Source: Mycobacterium sp. (GTDB lineage: Bacteria; Actinomycetota; Actinomycetes; Mycobacteriales; Mycobacteriaceae). Taken from it: DNA of 64,000 nucleotides. Below are positions 17,638 through 27,348 of this stretch, piece after piece; within the stretch, counting starts at the first letter, position 1, and the number at the start of each line of letters is the position of its first letter. Where the stretch lies: positions 1 to 64,000 of the forward strand of contig JAOPWC010000082.1 in the NCBI GenBank assembly GCA_025965895.1, read 5' to 3'. The notes beneath the pieces are model-generated. The model did not search any database. It was not told the DNA's origin and was given only the letters and a program-made list of their open reading frames with translations. A program made the position numbers and the translations under genes.

Positions 17638-18876
17638 ATGCAGTCCTGGCCTGCGGCACCGGTTCCGGCACTGCCGGGGCGCGGCCCCGAGTTGCGGTTG
17701 TACGACACGTCCAACCGCCAGGTGCTGCCGGTGACCGCGGGGCGGACGGCCACGATGTACGTCTGCGGCATCACGCCCTACGACGCCACCCACCTCGGCC
17801 ACGCCGCCACCTACCTGGCGTTCGACCTCGTGCAGAGGGTGTGGCTGGATTCAGGTCACGACGTGCACTACGTCCAGAACATCACCGACGTCGACGATCC
17901 GCTCTTCGAGCGCGCGCAGCGCGACGGCGTGGGCTGGCGCAAGTTGGCGGACCGCGAGACGGATCTGTTTCGCGCCGACATGGCGGCGTTGCGCGTGCTG
18001 CCGCCGCGGGAGTACGTCGCCGCGACCGAGGCCGTCGACGAGGTCGTCGAGCTGGTGGAGAAGATGCTGGCCTCCGGGGCCGCGTACATCGTTGACGATC
18101 CCGCGCACCCCGACGTCTACTTCCGCGCCGACGCCACCAGTCAGTTCGGCTACGAGTCCGGCTATGACCGAGCGACGATGGAGCGGCTGTTCGCCGAGCG
18201 TGGCGGTGATCCCGGTCGGCCAGGGAAGGCGGATCCCCTCGACGCGCTGCTGTGGTATGCCGCCCGCGACGGGGAGCCGAGTTGGCGGTCGCCGTTCGGT
18301 CCCGGCCGCCCGGGTTGGCATGTCGAGTGCACGGCGATCGCGCTGAGCCGGATCGGCACCGGTCTGGACATTCAGGGCGGCGGTTCGGATCTGATCTTCC
18401 CGCATCACGAGTTTTCGGCCGCCCACGCCGAGTGCGTGACAGGGGAGCGGCGGTTCGCCCGTCACTACGTGCACGCCGGGATGATCGGCTGGGACGGGCA
18501 CAAGATGTCGAAGAGCCGCGGCAACCTGGTGTTGGTGTCGCAGTTGCGGGCGGACGGGGTTGACCCGGCCGCGATCCGGCTGGGTCTGCTCGCCGGGCAC
18601 TACCGGGCGGACCGATCGTGGAGTGCGGCCGTGCTCGGGGAGGCCCAGTCCCGGCTTGCACGCTGGCGGCAAGCGGTGGTCCTGCCCGCGGGTCCCGACG
18701 CCGCCGATGTCATCGCCCGCCTCCGACGCTACCTCGCAGACGATCTGGACACTCCGAAAGCTCTTGCAGCACTCGATGGTTGGGTCACCGATGCGCTGGA
18801 GTACGGCGGCCACGACCCTGACGCGCCCGCGCTGGTGCGCACAGCTGTCGACGCGCTATTCGGGGTGGAACTGTAA
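17638..18876 (+). CDS. mshC: Cysteine:1-D-myo-inosityl 2-amino-2-deoxy-alpha-D-glucopyranoside ligase MshC
   Basis: 412 residues, the usual MshC length. It ligates cysteine to GlcN-Ins in mycothiol synthesis and is a paralogue of cysteinyl-tRNA synthetase. Zinc ligands are Cys43 ([10 protein letters not shown]), Cys231 (WHVECTAIA) and His256 (FPHHEFS); the HIGH-like motif is THLGHAAT at 51-58, and KMSKS is intact at 289-293. It lacks the tRNA-binding C-terminal domain of CysS. The convergent PAC2 gene ends 37 nt downstream. Confidence 0.95.
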   Translation: MQSWPAAPVPALPGRGPELRLYDTSNRQVLPVTAGRTATMYVCGITPYDATHLGHAATYLAFDLVQRVWLDSGHDVHYVQNITDVDDPLFERAQRDGVGWRKLADRETDLFRADMAALRVLPPREYVAATEAVDEVVELVEKMLASGAAYIVDDPAHPDVYFRADATSQFGYESGYDRATMERLFAERGGDPGRPGKADPLDALLWYAARDGEPSWRSPFGPGRPGWHVECTAIALSRIGTGLDIQGGGSDLIFPHHEFSAAHAECVTGERRFARHYVHAGMIGWDGHKMSKSRGNLVLVSQLRADGVDPAAIRLGLLAGHYRADRSWSAAVLGEAQSRLARWRQAVVLPAGPDAADVIARLRRYLADDLDTPKALAALDGWVTDALEYGGHDPDAPALVRTAVDALFGVEL

Positions 18877-18913
18877 TCGGCGCGCCGGTACTACCCGGCA
18901 TGGAGGAGCCTGA

Positions 18914-19795
18914 TCAGCCGCGAAAGCCCGGGCCGCGCCGGCGCAGGTACCGCTCGAACTCGGCGGCCAGCGCGTCGCCGTCGACCTTGCTCAGCGCCTC
19001 GTGCATGTCGACCTCGGCGTCGCCGCGCTGCTCGAGGGTCTGCACGTACTCGGCGATCTCTTCGTCCTCGGAGGTCATCTCGGTGACCGCCGACTCCCAC
19101 TCCTCGGCCTGCATCGGCAGGTCGGACAGCGGAACCTCGATGTCGAGCACATCCTCGACGCGCCGCAACAGCGCGACCGTCGCCTTCGGGTTCGGCGGCT
19201 GCGACACGTAGTGCGGGACCGCGGCCCAGAACGTCACCGCCGGTATGCCCGCCGCCACGCACGCGTCCTGGAACACCCCCGCGATTCCCGTCGGCCCCTC
19301 GTAGCGGGTCTCCTCCAATCCGAAGAAGCGCGCCGACTCGGGGGAGTAGGCCGCACCCGAAACCGGCACCGGCCGGGTGTGCGGCGTGTCGGCCAGCAGT
19401 GCGCCCAGGATCACGACGGTGCCGACGTTGAGCTTGTCCGCGATCGCCAGCAGCTCAGCGCAGAAGGTCCGCCACCGCATGTTGGGCTCGACGCCGTGCA
19501 TCAGCACGATGTCGCGGTCGCTGCCCGGCGGCCGGCAGTGGGAGATGTGCATGGACGGCCACACCAGCTCCCGGGTGACGCCGTCGACCTGTCGGATCAC
19601 CGGCCGGTTGACCTGGTAGTCGTAGTAGGCCTCGTCATCGATCTCGATGATCGGCTTGGCCTCCCAGATCGCATCGAGATGCTCCAGCGCGTCACTGGCC
19701 GCATCGCCGGCGTCGTTCCAGCCCTCGAAGGCCGCGACAACGACCGCGTCGTGCAGTTCGGGCAGGTCGACGCCGTTAGGTTTCGACGGGGTCAT
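18914..19795 (-). CDS. PAC2 family protein (proteasome-assembly-chaperone-like; Rv2125-like)
   Basis: 293 residues. The PAC2 fold segments VVAAFEGWNDAGDAASDALEHL, YDYQVNRPVI and GIPAVTFWAAVPHYVSQPPNPKATVALL are well conserved. In archaea and eukaryotes related proteins assist 20S proteasome assembly; a direct role in the mycobacterial proteasome is inferred only. ATG 19795 is supported by a -10 element 6 nt upstream on the same strand; the longer frame to 19849 is not. Confidence 0.88.
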   Translation of the reverse strand: MTPSKPNGVDLPELHDAVVVAAFEGWNDAGDAASDALEHLDAIWEAKPIIEIDDEAYYDYQVNRPVIRQVDGVTRELVWPSMHISHCRPPGSDRDIVLMHGVEPNMRWRTFCAELLAIADKLNVGTVVILGALLADTPHTRPVPVSGAAYSPESARFFGLEETRYEGPTGIAGVFQDACVAAGIPAVTFWAAVPHYVSQPPNPKATVALLRRVEDVLDIEVPLSDLPMQAEEWESAVTEMTSEDEEIAEYVQTLEQRGDAEVDMHEALSKVDGDALAAEFERYLRRRGPGFRG

Positions 19796-19801
19796 TAGTT
19801 C

Positions 19802-19807
19802 AGCGTA
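19802..19807 (-). promoter_or_regulatory. -10 element TACGCT for leaderless PAC2 gene
   Basis: On the minus strand TACGCT is followed by 6 nt and the ATG. This lies in the 80-nt divergent gap shared with metH, which has its own leaderless-type -10 on the plus strand. Confidence 0.5.
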
Positions 19808-19863
19808 GAGCCTGTTCGGTGCCCGTGAGGCTTCTGGCGCGATCCCCATTTCGATAGGCCGAC

Positions 19864-19869
19864 TATCCT
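19864..19869 (+). promoter_or_regulatory. -10 element TATCCT for leaderless metH
   Basis: TATCCT is separated by 6 nt from the GTG start. With such a short or absent 5' leader there is no room for a cobalamin riboswitch in front of metH. Confidence 0.5.
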
Positions 19870-19875
19870 ATTAAC

Positions 19876-22800
19876 GTGACCTCTGCGCACGCTCGTGACT
19901 ACGACACCGACCTGCTGACGACCCTCTCAAAACGGGTGGTGGTGGGCGACGGTGCGATGGGCACGATGTTGCAGGCGGCTGATCTGACGCTCGACGATTT
20001 CCGCGGGCTCGAGGGCTGCAACGAGATCCTCAACGACACCCGCCCGGACGTGATCGAGCACATCCACCGCGCCTATTTCGAGGCCGGCGCCGACGCCGTC
20101 GAAACCAACACGTTCGGCTGCAACCTGTCCAACCTCGGCGACTACGACATCGCCGATCGGATCCGGGAGCTGTCGGAGAAGGCGACCGTGATCGCGCGCC
20201 GCGCGGCTGACGACATCAGCACGCCCGATCGCACGCGCTACGTGCTCGGCTCCATGGGCCCCGGCACGAAACTGCCGACGCTGGGGCACACCACGTTCGC
20301 CGCGATACGCGACTCCTACATCGAGGCGGCGCGGGGCATGATCGACGGCGGCGCCGACGCGATCCTGATTGAGACGTGCCAGGACCTGCTGCAGCTGAAG
20401 GCCGCCGTGCTCGCGGCCCGGCGGGCGATGGTCCAAGCCGGGCGGCACATCCCAGTGTTCACCCACGTCACGGTGGAAACCACCGGCACGATGCTGCTGG
20501 GCAGCGAGATCGGCGCGGCGCTGACCGCGGTCGGACCGCTCGGTGTGGACATGATCGGTCTGAACTGTGCGACCGGGCCCGCCGAGATGAGCGAGCACCT
20601 GCGTTACCTGTCCAGGCACGCCCGCGTCCCGGTGTCGGTGATGCCCAACGCCGGCCTGCCCGTGCTGGGCGCAAACGGGGCGGAGTACCCACTACAGCCG
20701 GATGAACTGGCCGAAGCGCTGTCCGGGTTCGTCTCCGATTACGGGCTGTCACTGGTCGGCGGTTGCTGCGGCACCACCCCGGAGCACATCCGCCAGGTAG
20801 CCGCCGCGATCCCGGGCGTGCAACGCGCCGACCGCCACATCGAGGACGAGCCGGCGGTGTCGTCGCTGTACTCGGCGACGCCGTTCGCGCAGGACGCGTC
20901 GGTGCTGATGATCGGCGAGCGCACGAATGCCAACGGCTCAAAGGCTTTCCGCGAAGCGATGATCGCCGAGGACTACCAGAAGTGCCTCGACATCGCCAAG
21001 GAGCAGACCCGCGACGGCGCGCATCTGCTGGACCTCTGTGTCGATTACGTCGGGCGCGACGGCGCCGCCGACATGACCGCGCTGGCCAGCCGGCTCGCGA
21101 CCGCGTCGACATTGCCGATCGTGCTGGACTCCACCGAAACCGCCGTGCTGCGCGCGGGTTTGGAGCATCTGGGCGGGCGCTGTGCGGTCAACTCGGTCAA
21201 CTACGAAGACGGTGACGGCCCCGAGTCGCGGTTCCACAAGACGATGGAACTTGTCGCCGAGCACGGCGCCGCCGTGGTCGCGCTGACCATCGACGAGAAC
21301 GGGCAGGCCCGCACCGTCGACACGAAGGTCGAGATCGCCGAACGGCTTATCGCCGACATCACGAGCAACTGGGGGGTGGACGAGTCGTCGATTCTGATCG
21401 ACTGCCTGACGTTCACGATCTGCACCGGCCAGGAGGAGTCGCGCCGCGACGGCATCGAAACCATCGCGGCCATTCGCGAATTGAAGAAGCGGCACCCGAA
21501 CGTCCAGACGACGCTGGGGTTGTCGAACATCTCCTTCGGTCTGAATCCCGCCGCCCGGCAGGTGCTGAACTCGGTGTTTCTGCACGAGTGCCAGGAGGCG
21601 GGTCTGGACTCGGCGATCGTGCACGCGTCGAAGATCCTGCCCATCAACCGGATCCCGGAGGAGCAGCGCAACGTGGCGCTGGATCTGGTCTACGACCGCC
21701 GCCGCGACGGCTACGACCCGCTGCAGGAACTGATGGGGATCTTCGAGGGCGTGTCGGCGGCGTCGTCGAAGGAGTCCCGGGCCGCAGAACTGGCCGCGCT
21801 GCCGCTGCTGGAGCGGCTGGCCCGGCGCATCGTCGACGGCGAACGCAACGGCCTGGAGGCCGATCTCGACGAGGCGATGACGCAGAAGGCGCCGCTGGAC
21901 ATCATCAACGAGGACCTGTTGGCCGGCATGAAAACCGTAGGTGAACTGTTCGGCTCCGGCCAGATGCAGTTGCCGTTCGTGCTGCAGTCCGCCGAAGTGA
22001 TGAAGACCGCGGTGGCCTATCTGGAGCCGCACATGGAGCAGTCCGAGGACGATGCGGGCAAGGGCCGTATGGTGCTCGCCACGGTGAAGGGCGATGTCCA
22101 CGACATCGGCAAGAACCTGGTCGACATCATCCTCAGCAACAACGGATACGAAGTGGTCAACATCGGCATCAAGCAGCCGATCGCGACCATCCTCGAAGTG
22201 GCCCAAGACAAGAGCGCGGACGTGGTCGGGATGTCCGGGCTGCTGGTGAAGTCGACTGTGGTGATGAAGGAAAACCTCGAGGAGATGAACACCCGCGGGG
22301 TGGCCGAGAAGTTCCCCGTGCTGCTCGGCGGCGCGGCGCTGACCCGCAGCTATGTCGAGAACGACCTGGCAGATATTTACCAGGGTGAAGTGCACTACGC
22401 GCGCGATGCCTTCGAAGGTCTGCGTTTGATGGACGTGATCATGAGCGCAAAGCGGGGTCACGTCCCGGATCCGGACAGCCCCGACGTCGTCGCCGCGCGG
22501 GAGAAAGAAGCCGAGCGTAAGGCCCGCCACGAGCGATCGAAACGGATTGCGGCCGAGCGAAAGGCAGCCGAGACGCCCGTCGAGGTGCCGGCCCGGTCCA
22601 ATGTCGCGGGCGACGTCGACGTGCCCGTTCCACCGTTCTGGGGAACTCGCGTGGTCAAAGGTGTCCCAGTGGCCGAGTACTCCAGGCTGCTCGACGAGCG
22701 GGCACTGTTCCTCGGACAGTGGGGCCTGCGCGGTGCCCGAGGCGGCGAGGGGCCCTCCTACGAAGATCTGGTGGAAAGCGACGGACGCCCACGGCTGCGC

Positions 22801-23454
22801 TATTGGCTGGACCGGCTGTCCACCGACGGCATTCTCGCCAACGCCGCGGTCGTGTACGGCTACTTCCCGGCGGTCTCCGAGGGCGACGACGTCATCATCC
22901 TCGCTGAGCCCAGAGCCGATGCGCCAGAGCGGTTCCGGTTCACGTTTCCGCGTCAGCAGCGGGGCCGGTTTTTGTGCATCGCCGACTTCATCAGGTCGCG
23001 GGAGCGTGCCACCGAGCTCGGACAAGTCGACGTGCTGCCGTTCCAACTGGTCACGATGGGCCAACCGATCGCCGACTTCGCCAACGAGTTGTTCGCGTCG
23101 AACTCCTATCGCGATTACCTGGAGGTGCACGGCATCGGCGTGCAGTTGACGGAGGCGCTCGCGGAGTATTGGCACCGGCGTGTCCGTGAAGAGCTGAAGT
23201 TCTCCGGCGACCGTCCGGTGTCGGCCGAAGATCCCGATGCGGTGGAGGACTACTTCAAGCTCGGTTACCGGGGCGCCCGCTTCTCGTTCGGCTACGGGGC
23301 CTGCCCGAACCTGGAGGATCGGAAGAAAATGATGGCGCTGCTCGAGCCTGAGCGAATCGGCGTCACGTTGTCGGAGGAGCTGCAGCTGCACCCCGAGCAG
23401 TCCACCGACGCGTTCGTGCTGGTTCACCCGGAGGCCAAGTACTTCAATGTCTAG
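19876..23454 (+). CDS. metH: Cobalamin-dependent methionine synthase
   Basis: 1192 residues with all four modules. Homocysteine module about 1-320 with GDGAMGTML and the zinc cysteines in VGGCCGTTPEH; methyltetrahydrofolate module about 340-610 (MIGERTNANGSKAF, CLTFTICTG); cobalamin cap and Rossmann modules about 640-880 with the axial His in GDVHDIGKN near residue 742; SAM-dependent reactivation module about 930-1190 with YFKLGYRGARFSFGYGACPN. It methylates homocysteine. Cobalamin synthesis genes cobL, cobM and cobK occur later in the window. Leaderless-type start at GTG 19876. Confidence 0.96.
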   Translation: MTSAHARDYDTDLLTTLSKRVVVGDGAMGTMLQAADLTLDDFRGLEGCNEILNDTRPDVIEHIHRAYFEAGADAVETNTFGCNLSNLGDYDIADRIRELSEKATVIARRAADDISTPDRTRYVLGSMGPGTKLPTLGHTTFAAIRDSYIEAARGMIDGGADAILIETCQDLLQLKAAVLAARRAMVQAGRHIPVFTHVTVETTGTMLLGSEIGAALTAVGPLGVDMIGLNCATGPAEMSEHLRYLSRHARVPVSVMPNAGLPVLGANGAEYPLQPDELAEALSGFVSDYGLSLVGGCCGTTPEHIRQVAAAIPGVQRADRHIEDEPAVSSLYSATPFAQDASVLMIGERTNANGSKAFREAMIAEDYQKCLDIAKEQTRDGAHLLDLCVDYVGRDGAADMTALASRLATASTLPIVLDSTETAVLRAGLEHLGGRCAVNSVNYEDGDGPESRFHKTMELVAEHGAAVVALTIDENGQARTVDTKVEIAERLIADITSNWGVDESSILIDCLTFTICTGQEESRRDGIETIAAIRELKKRHPNVQTTLGLSNISFGLNPAARQVLNSVFLHECQEAGLDSAIVHASKILPINRIPEEQRNVALDLVYDRRRDGYDPLQELMGIFEGVSAASSKESRAAELAALPLLERLARRIVDGERNGLEADLDEAMTQKAPLDIINEDLLAGMKTVGELFGSGQMQLPFVLQSAEVMKTAVAYLEPHMEQSEDDAGKGRMVLATVKGDVHDIGKNLVDIILSNNGYEVVNIGIKQPIATILEVAQDKSADVVGMSGLLVKSTVVMKENLEEMNTRGVAEKFPVLLGGAALTRSYVENDLADIYQGEVHYARDAFEGLRLMDVIMSAKRGHVPDPDSPDVVAAREKEAERKARHERSKRIAAERKAAETPVEVPARSNVAGDVDVPVPPFWGTRVVKGVPVAEYSRLLDERALFLGQWGLRGARGGEGPSYEDLVESDGRPRLRYWLDRLSTDGILANAAVVYGYFPAVSEGDDVIILAEPRADAPERFRFTFPRQQRGRFLCIADFIRSRERATELGQVDVLPFQLVTMGQPIADFANELFASNSYRDYLEVHGIGVQLTEALAEYWHRRVREELKFSGDRPVSAEDPDAVEDYFKLGYRGARFSFGYGACPNLEDRKKMMALLEPERIGVTLSEELQLHPEQSTDAFVLVHPEAKYFNV

Positions 23455-24151
23455 GGCGGCAACGCCCATGCGCGCCGTGCTGTGGGACATGGACGGGACC
23501 CTGGTCGATTCCGAAAAGCTCTGGGATGTCGCGATGCAGGCGCTCTACGACCACCTCGGGGGGATCCTCACGGCGGGGGTGCGGGCCGCCACAGTTGGCG
23601 GATCGGCTGAGAACACGATGCGGATCGTCTACGCCGACTTGCACCGTGAACCCGATCCGGCTGACATGGCAGCCACCTCGGACTGGCTGCACGACTACAC
23701 CGCAAAGCTCTTCGACGCGGGTTTACCGTGGTGCGAGGGTGCGCCGGAATTGCTGCAGGAGCTGGCCGCCGAGGGGATTCCGATGGCGCTGGTCACGAAC
23801 ACAAGGCGGACGCTCACCGAGCGCGCACTGAATACGATTGGACGGCAATACTTTTCGGCAGTCGTCTGTGGCGACGAGGTGGCGCATGGCAAGCCGGCGC
23901 CGGATCCGTATCAACGCGCAGCGGCATTAGTGGACCAGCCCGCAGAGCACTGTCTGGCCATCGAGGACTCGGTGACCGGCGCGGCCTCCGCCGAGGGCGC
24001 CGGCTGCCCGGTTTTGGTGGTGCCCAACGACGTCGAGGTGCCCGGCGGCCCGGGCAGGCGCCATATCCGGTCGCTCGCCGAAGTGGATATCGATGGTCTG
24101 GGGGCTATCTATTCGCAGCTCAGTACCCAGTTACGAGAACGGACCGCTTGA
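23447..24151 (+). CDS. HAD superfamily hydrolase (beta-phosphoglucomutase/PGP-like)
   Basis: 234 residues. The HAD motifs are all visible: I DMDGTLVDSE (nucleophile Asp), II ALVTNTRRT, III GKPAPDP with Lys, IV AIEDSVTGAASA. The fold is of the phosphoglycolate phosphatase/PGMB subgroup with a helical cap; substrate unknown. The first ATG overlaps the metH stop by 8 nt, which suggests coupling; a second ATG at 23468 would give a start directly at MRAVLWDMDG. Confidence 0.88.
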   Translation: MSRAATPMRAVLWDMDGTLVDSEKLWDVAMQALYDHLGGILTAGVRAATVGGSAENTMRIVYADLHREPDPADMAATSDWLHDYTAKLFDAGLPWCEGAPELLQELAAEGIPMALVTNTRRTLTERALNTIGRQYFSAVVCGDEVAHGKPAPDPYQRAAALVDQPAEHCLAIEDSVTGAASAEGAGCPVLVVPNDVEVPGGPGRRHIRSLAEVDIDGLGAIYSQLSTQLRERTA

Positions 24152-24209
24152 CCTCACCGATGTGATTGAATGTGACATTCGTCACGCCGAGTGTGAGGAA
24201 GGACGCCCT

Positions 24210-25682
24210 ATGGCCCACGGTCCCATCGGTGATCTGCCTTCGACTATTGATGATGACGACTACGATTCCGGTCGCGTTGTACGGATCGCGTCCGTCGCAG
24301 CCCTGGGCGGACTGTTGTTCGGCTACGACAGCGCGGTGATCAACGGCGCGGTGGCCGCCATGCAGGACGATTTCCACATCGGCAACGCCGCACTCGGGTT
24401 CGCCGTCGCCTCGGCGCTGCTGGGCGCGGCGCTCGGCGCGGTCACTGCCGGACGGCTTGCCGACCGGATAGGCCGGCTCTCGGTGATGAAGATCGCGGCG
24501 TTGCTGTTCTTGATCAGCGCGATCGGCACCGGCCTGGCGCCCAACGTCTGGCTGGTCGTGATCTTCCGGATCATCGGCGGCATCGGCGTCGGCGTCGCCT
24601 CGGTGATCGCCCCGGCCTACATCGCCGAGACCTCGCCGCCGCGGATCCGCGGTCGCCTGGGCTCGCTGCAGCAGCTGGCCATCGTGTCCGGCATTTTCCT
24701 GTCACTGGCGATCGACTACGTGCTGGCACACCTGGCCGGCGGTTCCCGGGAGACACTGTGGCTGGGGCTGCAGGCCTGGCGCTGGATGTTCCTCGTGATG
24801 TCGTTGCCCGCCATCGTCTACGGCGCGTTGGCATACACCATTCCCGAGTCGCCCCGCTATCTGATTGCGACATACCGGATTCCGGAAGCTCGACGAGTAT
24901 TGTCAGTGCTGCTCGGCGAAAGGAACCTGGAGATCACGATCACCCGGATCCAGGATTCGCTGCGGGCGGAAAAGCCGCCGTCATGGCGGGATCTGCGCAA
25001 GCCGAGCGGCGGCCTCTACAGCATCGTCTGGGTCGGTCTCGGGTTGTCGATCTTCCAGCAGTTCGTCGGCATCAACGTGATCTTCTACTACTCCAACGTG
25101 CTGTGGGAGGCCGTGGGATTCAAGGAGAATTCGTCGTTCACAATCACGGTCATCACGTCGGTGACGAACATCCTCACCACCCTGATCGCGATCGCGTTGA
25201 TCGACAAGGTCGGGCGCAAGCCGTTGCTGCTGATCGGCTCCGCCGGAATGGCGATCACGCTGGGCACGATGGCAGTGATCTTCGGCACCGCACCGGTCAT
25301 CGACGGCAAACCGCACCTCGAAGGCGCCGCGGGTCCGATCGCATTGGTCGCGGCCAACCTCTTCGTGGTCGCGTTCGGCATGTCGTGGGGACCGGTCGTT
25401 TGGGTGCTGCTCGGTGAGATGTTCCCGAACCGTATCCGCGCGGCTGCGCTGGGTGTCGCGGCGGCGGGGCAGTGGGCGGCCAACTGGCTGATCACCGTGA
25501 CGTTCCCGGCTCTTCGTGAGCTGCTGGGCGTCGCGTACGGGTTCTATGCGCTGTGCGCGGTGCTGTCGTTGTTGTTCGTGTGGCGGTGGGTCGAGGAAAC
25601 CAAGGGCAAGACCCTCGAGGACATGCACCAGGAGGCCTGGCACCACGAAGGCCACCCGGAAGGGCACGCGACGAGCTTGTAA
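24210..25682 (+). CDS. Sugar porter family MFS transporter
   Basis: 490 residues, twelve transmembrane helices. Sugar-porter signatures: [15 protein letters not shown] in TM1, [13 protein letters not shown] (loop 2-3 motif), [28 protein letters not shown] after TM6, [18 protein letters not shown] in TM7, and [13 protein letters not shown] at the end. Relatives include glucose/xylose proton symporters. A GAGGAAGGA site precedes the ATG. The upstream in-frame extension to 24093 is noncoding. The His-rich tail ([10 protein letters not shown]) is unusual and could be solvent-exposed. Confidence 0.92.
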   Translation: MAHGPIGDLPSTIDDDDYDSGRVVRIASVAALGGLLFGYDSAVINGAVAAMQDDFHIGNAALGFAVASALLGAALGAVTAGRLADRIGRLSVMKIAALLFLISAIGTGLAPNVWLVVIFRIIGGIGVGVASVIAPAYIAETSPPRIRGRLGSLQQLAIVSGIFLSLAIDYVLAHLAGGSRETLWLGLQAWRWMFLVMSLPAIVYGALAYTIPESPRYLIATYRIPEARRVLSVLLGERNLEITITRIQDSLRAEKPPSWRDLRKPSGGLYSIVWVGLGLSIFQQFVGINVIFYYSNVLWEAVGFKENSSFTITVITSVTNILTTLIAIALIDKVGRKPLLLIGSAGMAITLGTMAVIFGTAPVIDGKPHLEGAAGPIALVAANLFVVAFGMSWGPVVWVLLGEMFPNRIRAAALGVAAAGQWAANWLITVTFPALRELLGVAYGFYALCAVLSLLFVWRWVEETKGKTLEDMHQEAWHHEGHPEGHATSL

Positions 25683-25725
25683 CCCGCGTGACCGCGGCCG
25701 GGCCGGCGTGGAACAATCGCGAGCC

Positions 25726-25989
25726 GTGAAGACCTTTGACGCGCTGTTCGCGGAGCTGAGCGAGAAAGCGCGGACCCGGTCGGCAGAAAGTGGAACAGTC
25801 GCTGCCATCGACCGCGGCGTGCACGGGCTGGGCAAGAAGGTTCTCGAGGAGGCGGGCGAGGTCTGGCTGGCTGCCGAACACCAGAGTGACGACGAGCTGG
25901 CCGGCGAGATCAGCCAGCTGCTGTATTGGACGCAGGTGCTGATGATTGCTCGTGGGATCAGCCTCGATGACGTGTACCGGAAGCTGTAA
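25726..25989 (+). CDS. hisE: Phosphoribosyl-ATP pyrophosphohydrolase
   Basis: 87 residues, full length for the single-domain form. It hydrolyses PR-ATP to PR-AMP in histidine synthesis. Motifs are [14 protein letters not shown], the nucleotide pyrophosphohydrolase [16 protein letters not shown] with its metal-binding Glu residues, and [21 protein letters not shown] 25726 begins the conserved protein. The stop overlaps the hisG ATG (TAATG). Confidence 0.95.
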   Translation: MKTFDALFAELSEKARTRSAESGTVAAIDRGVHGLGKKVLEEAGEVWLAAEHQSDDELAGEISQLLYWTQVLMIARGISLDDVYRKL

Positions 25990-26840
25990 TGTTGAGAGTT
26001 GCGGTGCCCAACAAGGGCGCGTTGAGTGAACCGGCCACCGACATCCTGACGGAGGCCGGCTACCGGCGGCGCAGTGATCCCAAGGACCTCACCGTCATCG
26101 ACCCGGTGAACGAAGTCGAGTTCTTTTTCCTGCGGCCCAAGGACATCGCGATCTATGTCGGGTCCGGCGACCTGGATTTCGGCATCACCGGCCGCGATCT
26201 GGCGCAGGAATCGATGGCGCCGGTGCGGGAGCGGCTCGCATTGGGCTTCGGAACATCTACGTTCCGCTATGCCGGGCCCGACGGTCGAAACTGGACGATC
26301 AATGACCTGGCCGGTAAGCGGATCGCTACCGCATATCCGAATCTGGTGCGAAAGGATTTGGCCGGCAAGGGAATCGATGCCACCGTGATTCGACTCGACG
26401 GTGCCGTCGAAATTTCAGTGCAACTTGGCGTGGCTGACGCAGTCGCCGACGTGGTGGGGTCGGGTCGTACACTGGGCTTGCACAATCTGGTTGCTTTCGG
26501 TGAGCCGCTGTGTGATTCGGAGGCGGTGCTGATCGAGCGGGAGGTCGCAGACGAAGCGACCGGCGCATCGCGCGATCAGTTGGTCGCCCGCGTGCAGGGC
26601 GTCGTGTACGGACAACAGTATCTGATGCTGGACTACGACTGTCCCCGTGCTGTGCTGGACCAGGCCACCGCGGTGACGCCCGGCCTGGAATCGCCGACCA
26701 TCGCACCGCTGGCCGATCCGAACTGGGTGGCGGTGCGAGCATTGGTGCCCCGCAAGGGCGTCAACGCAATCATGGACGAACTTTCCGCCATCGGAGCCAA
26801 GGCGATTCTGGCATCCGACGTCAGGTTCTGCCGCTTCTGA
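25989..26840 (+). CDS. hisG: ATP phosphoribosyltransferase, long form
   Basis: 283 residues with the regulatory C-terminal domain of the long HisG type. It catalyses the first, histidine-inhibited step of histidine synthesis. [27 protein letters not shown], the PRPP loop region [15 protein letters not shown] and the C-terminal [33 protein letters not shown] are characteristic. Translationally coupled to hisE. Confidence 0.96.
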   Translation: MLRVAVPNKGALSEPATDILTEAGYRRRSDPKDLTVIDPVNEVEFFFLRPKDIAIYVGSGDLDFGITGRDLAQESMAPVRERLALGFGTSTFRYAGPDGRNWTINDLAGKRIATAYPNLVRKDLAGKGIDATVIRLDGAVEISVQLGVADAVADVVGSGRTLGLHNLVAFGEPLCDSEAVLIEREVADEATGASRDQLVARVQGVVYGQQYLMLDYDCPRAVLDQATAVTPGLESPTIAPLADPNWVAVRALVPRKGVNAIMDELSAIGAKAILASDVRFCRF

Positions 26841-26853
26841 GCGGTTCCGATGT

Positions 26854-26859
26854 TAGCGT
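26854..26859 (+). promoter_or_regulatory. -10 element TAGCGT for leaderless DUF4126 gene
   Basis: TAGCGT sits 6 nt upstream of the ATG, in the 25-nt gap after hisG, giving the next two genes their own leaderless-type transcription start. Confidence 0.45.
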
Positions 26860-26865
26860 CCTCGC

Positions 26866-27348
26866 ATGACGCATGCCGTTGTTCTGCTTCTCGCTCTGCT
26901 CATCGGTGTGGTCGCCGGCTCGCGGACGCTCACTGCTCCCGCGGTGATGAGTTGGGCCGCGTTCCTCAGCTGGATCGACGTCGGTGACAAATGGTCGTTA
27001 TGGATGGCGCATCCGGTCACCGTGGCGATTCTGAGCCTGCTCGCGCTCGTCGAATTGGTGACCGACCAGCTGCCGAAGACGCCGAGCCGCAAGACGCCGC
27101 CGCAATTCATCGCGCGGCTGATCAGCGGTGGCTTCGCCGGAGCGGTGCTGGGGTCGGCGTGGCATTACACGTGGAGCTCACTGGGTGCCGGTGTGGTCGG
27201 CGCGGTGCTCGGCACACTCGTTTTTTTCGAGGCGCGGAAGCGCCTGGTTGCGGCCAATGGTGGAAGAGATCTGCCGATCGCGCTGCTCGAAGACGCTGTC
27301 GCGGTCGGCGGCGGCTTTCTGGTCGCCTACCTGGCGAGCATGGTGTGA
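26866..27348 (+). CDS. DUF4126 family membrane protein (Rv2120c-like)
   Basis: 160 residues with about four transmembrane helices: residues 3-22, 40-66, 88-120 and 140-158. GVVAGSRTLTAPAVMSWAAF and TDQLPKTPSRKTPPQFIARLISGG are the family hallmarks. Function unknown. Its stop overlaps the GTG of the downstream oxidoreductase by 4 nt. Confidence 0.87.
   Translation: MTHAVVLLLALLIGVVAGSRTLTAPAVMSWAAFLSWIDVGDKWSLWMAHPVTVAILSLLALVELVTDQLPKTPSRKTPPQFIARLISGGFAGAVLGSAWHYTWSSLGAGVVGAVLGTLVFFEARKRLVAANGGRDLPIALLEDAVAVGGGFLVAYLASMV

Noticed and set aside
19796..19875. Cobalamin riboswitch ahead of metH
   Set aside because: The gap is only 80 nt, is shared with the divergent PAC2 gene, and metH appears leaderless; no B12-box sequence is seen.
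20938..23490. 850-codon open frame on the minus strand inside metH
   Set aside because: It is exactly antisense to a conserved, full-length metH; its composition (runs of Gln, His, Arg) is that of a high-GC shadow frame.
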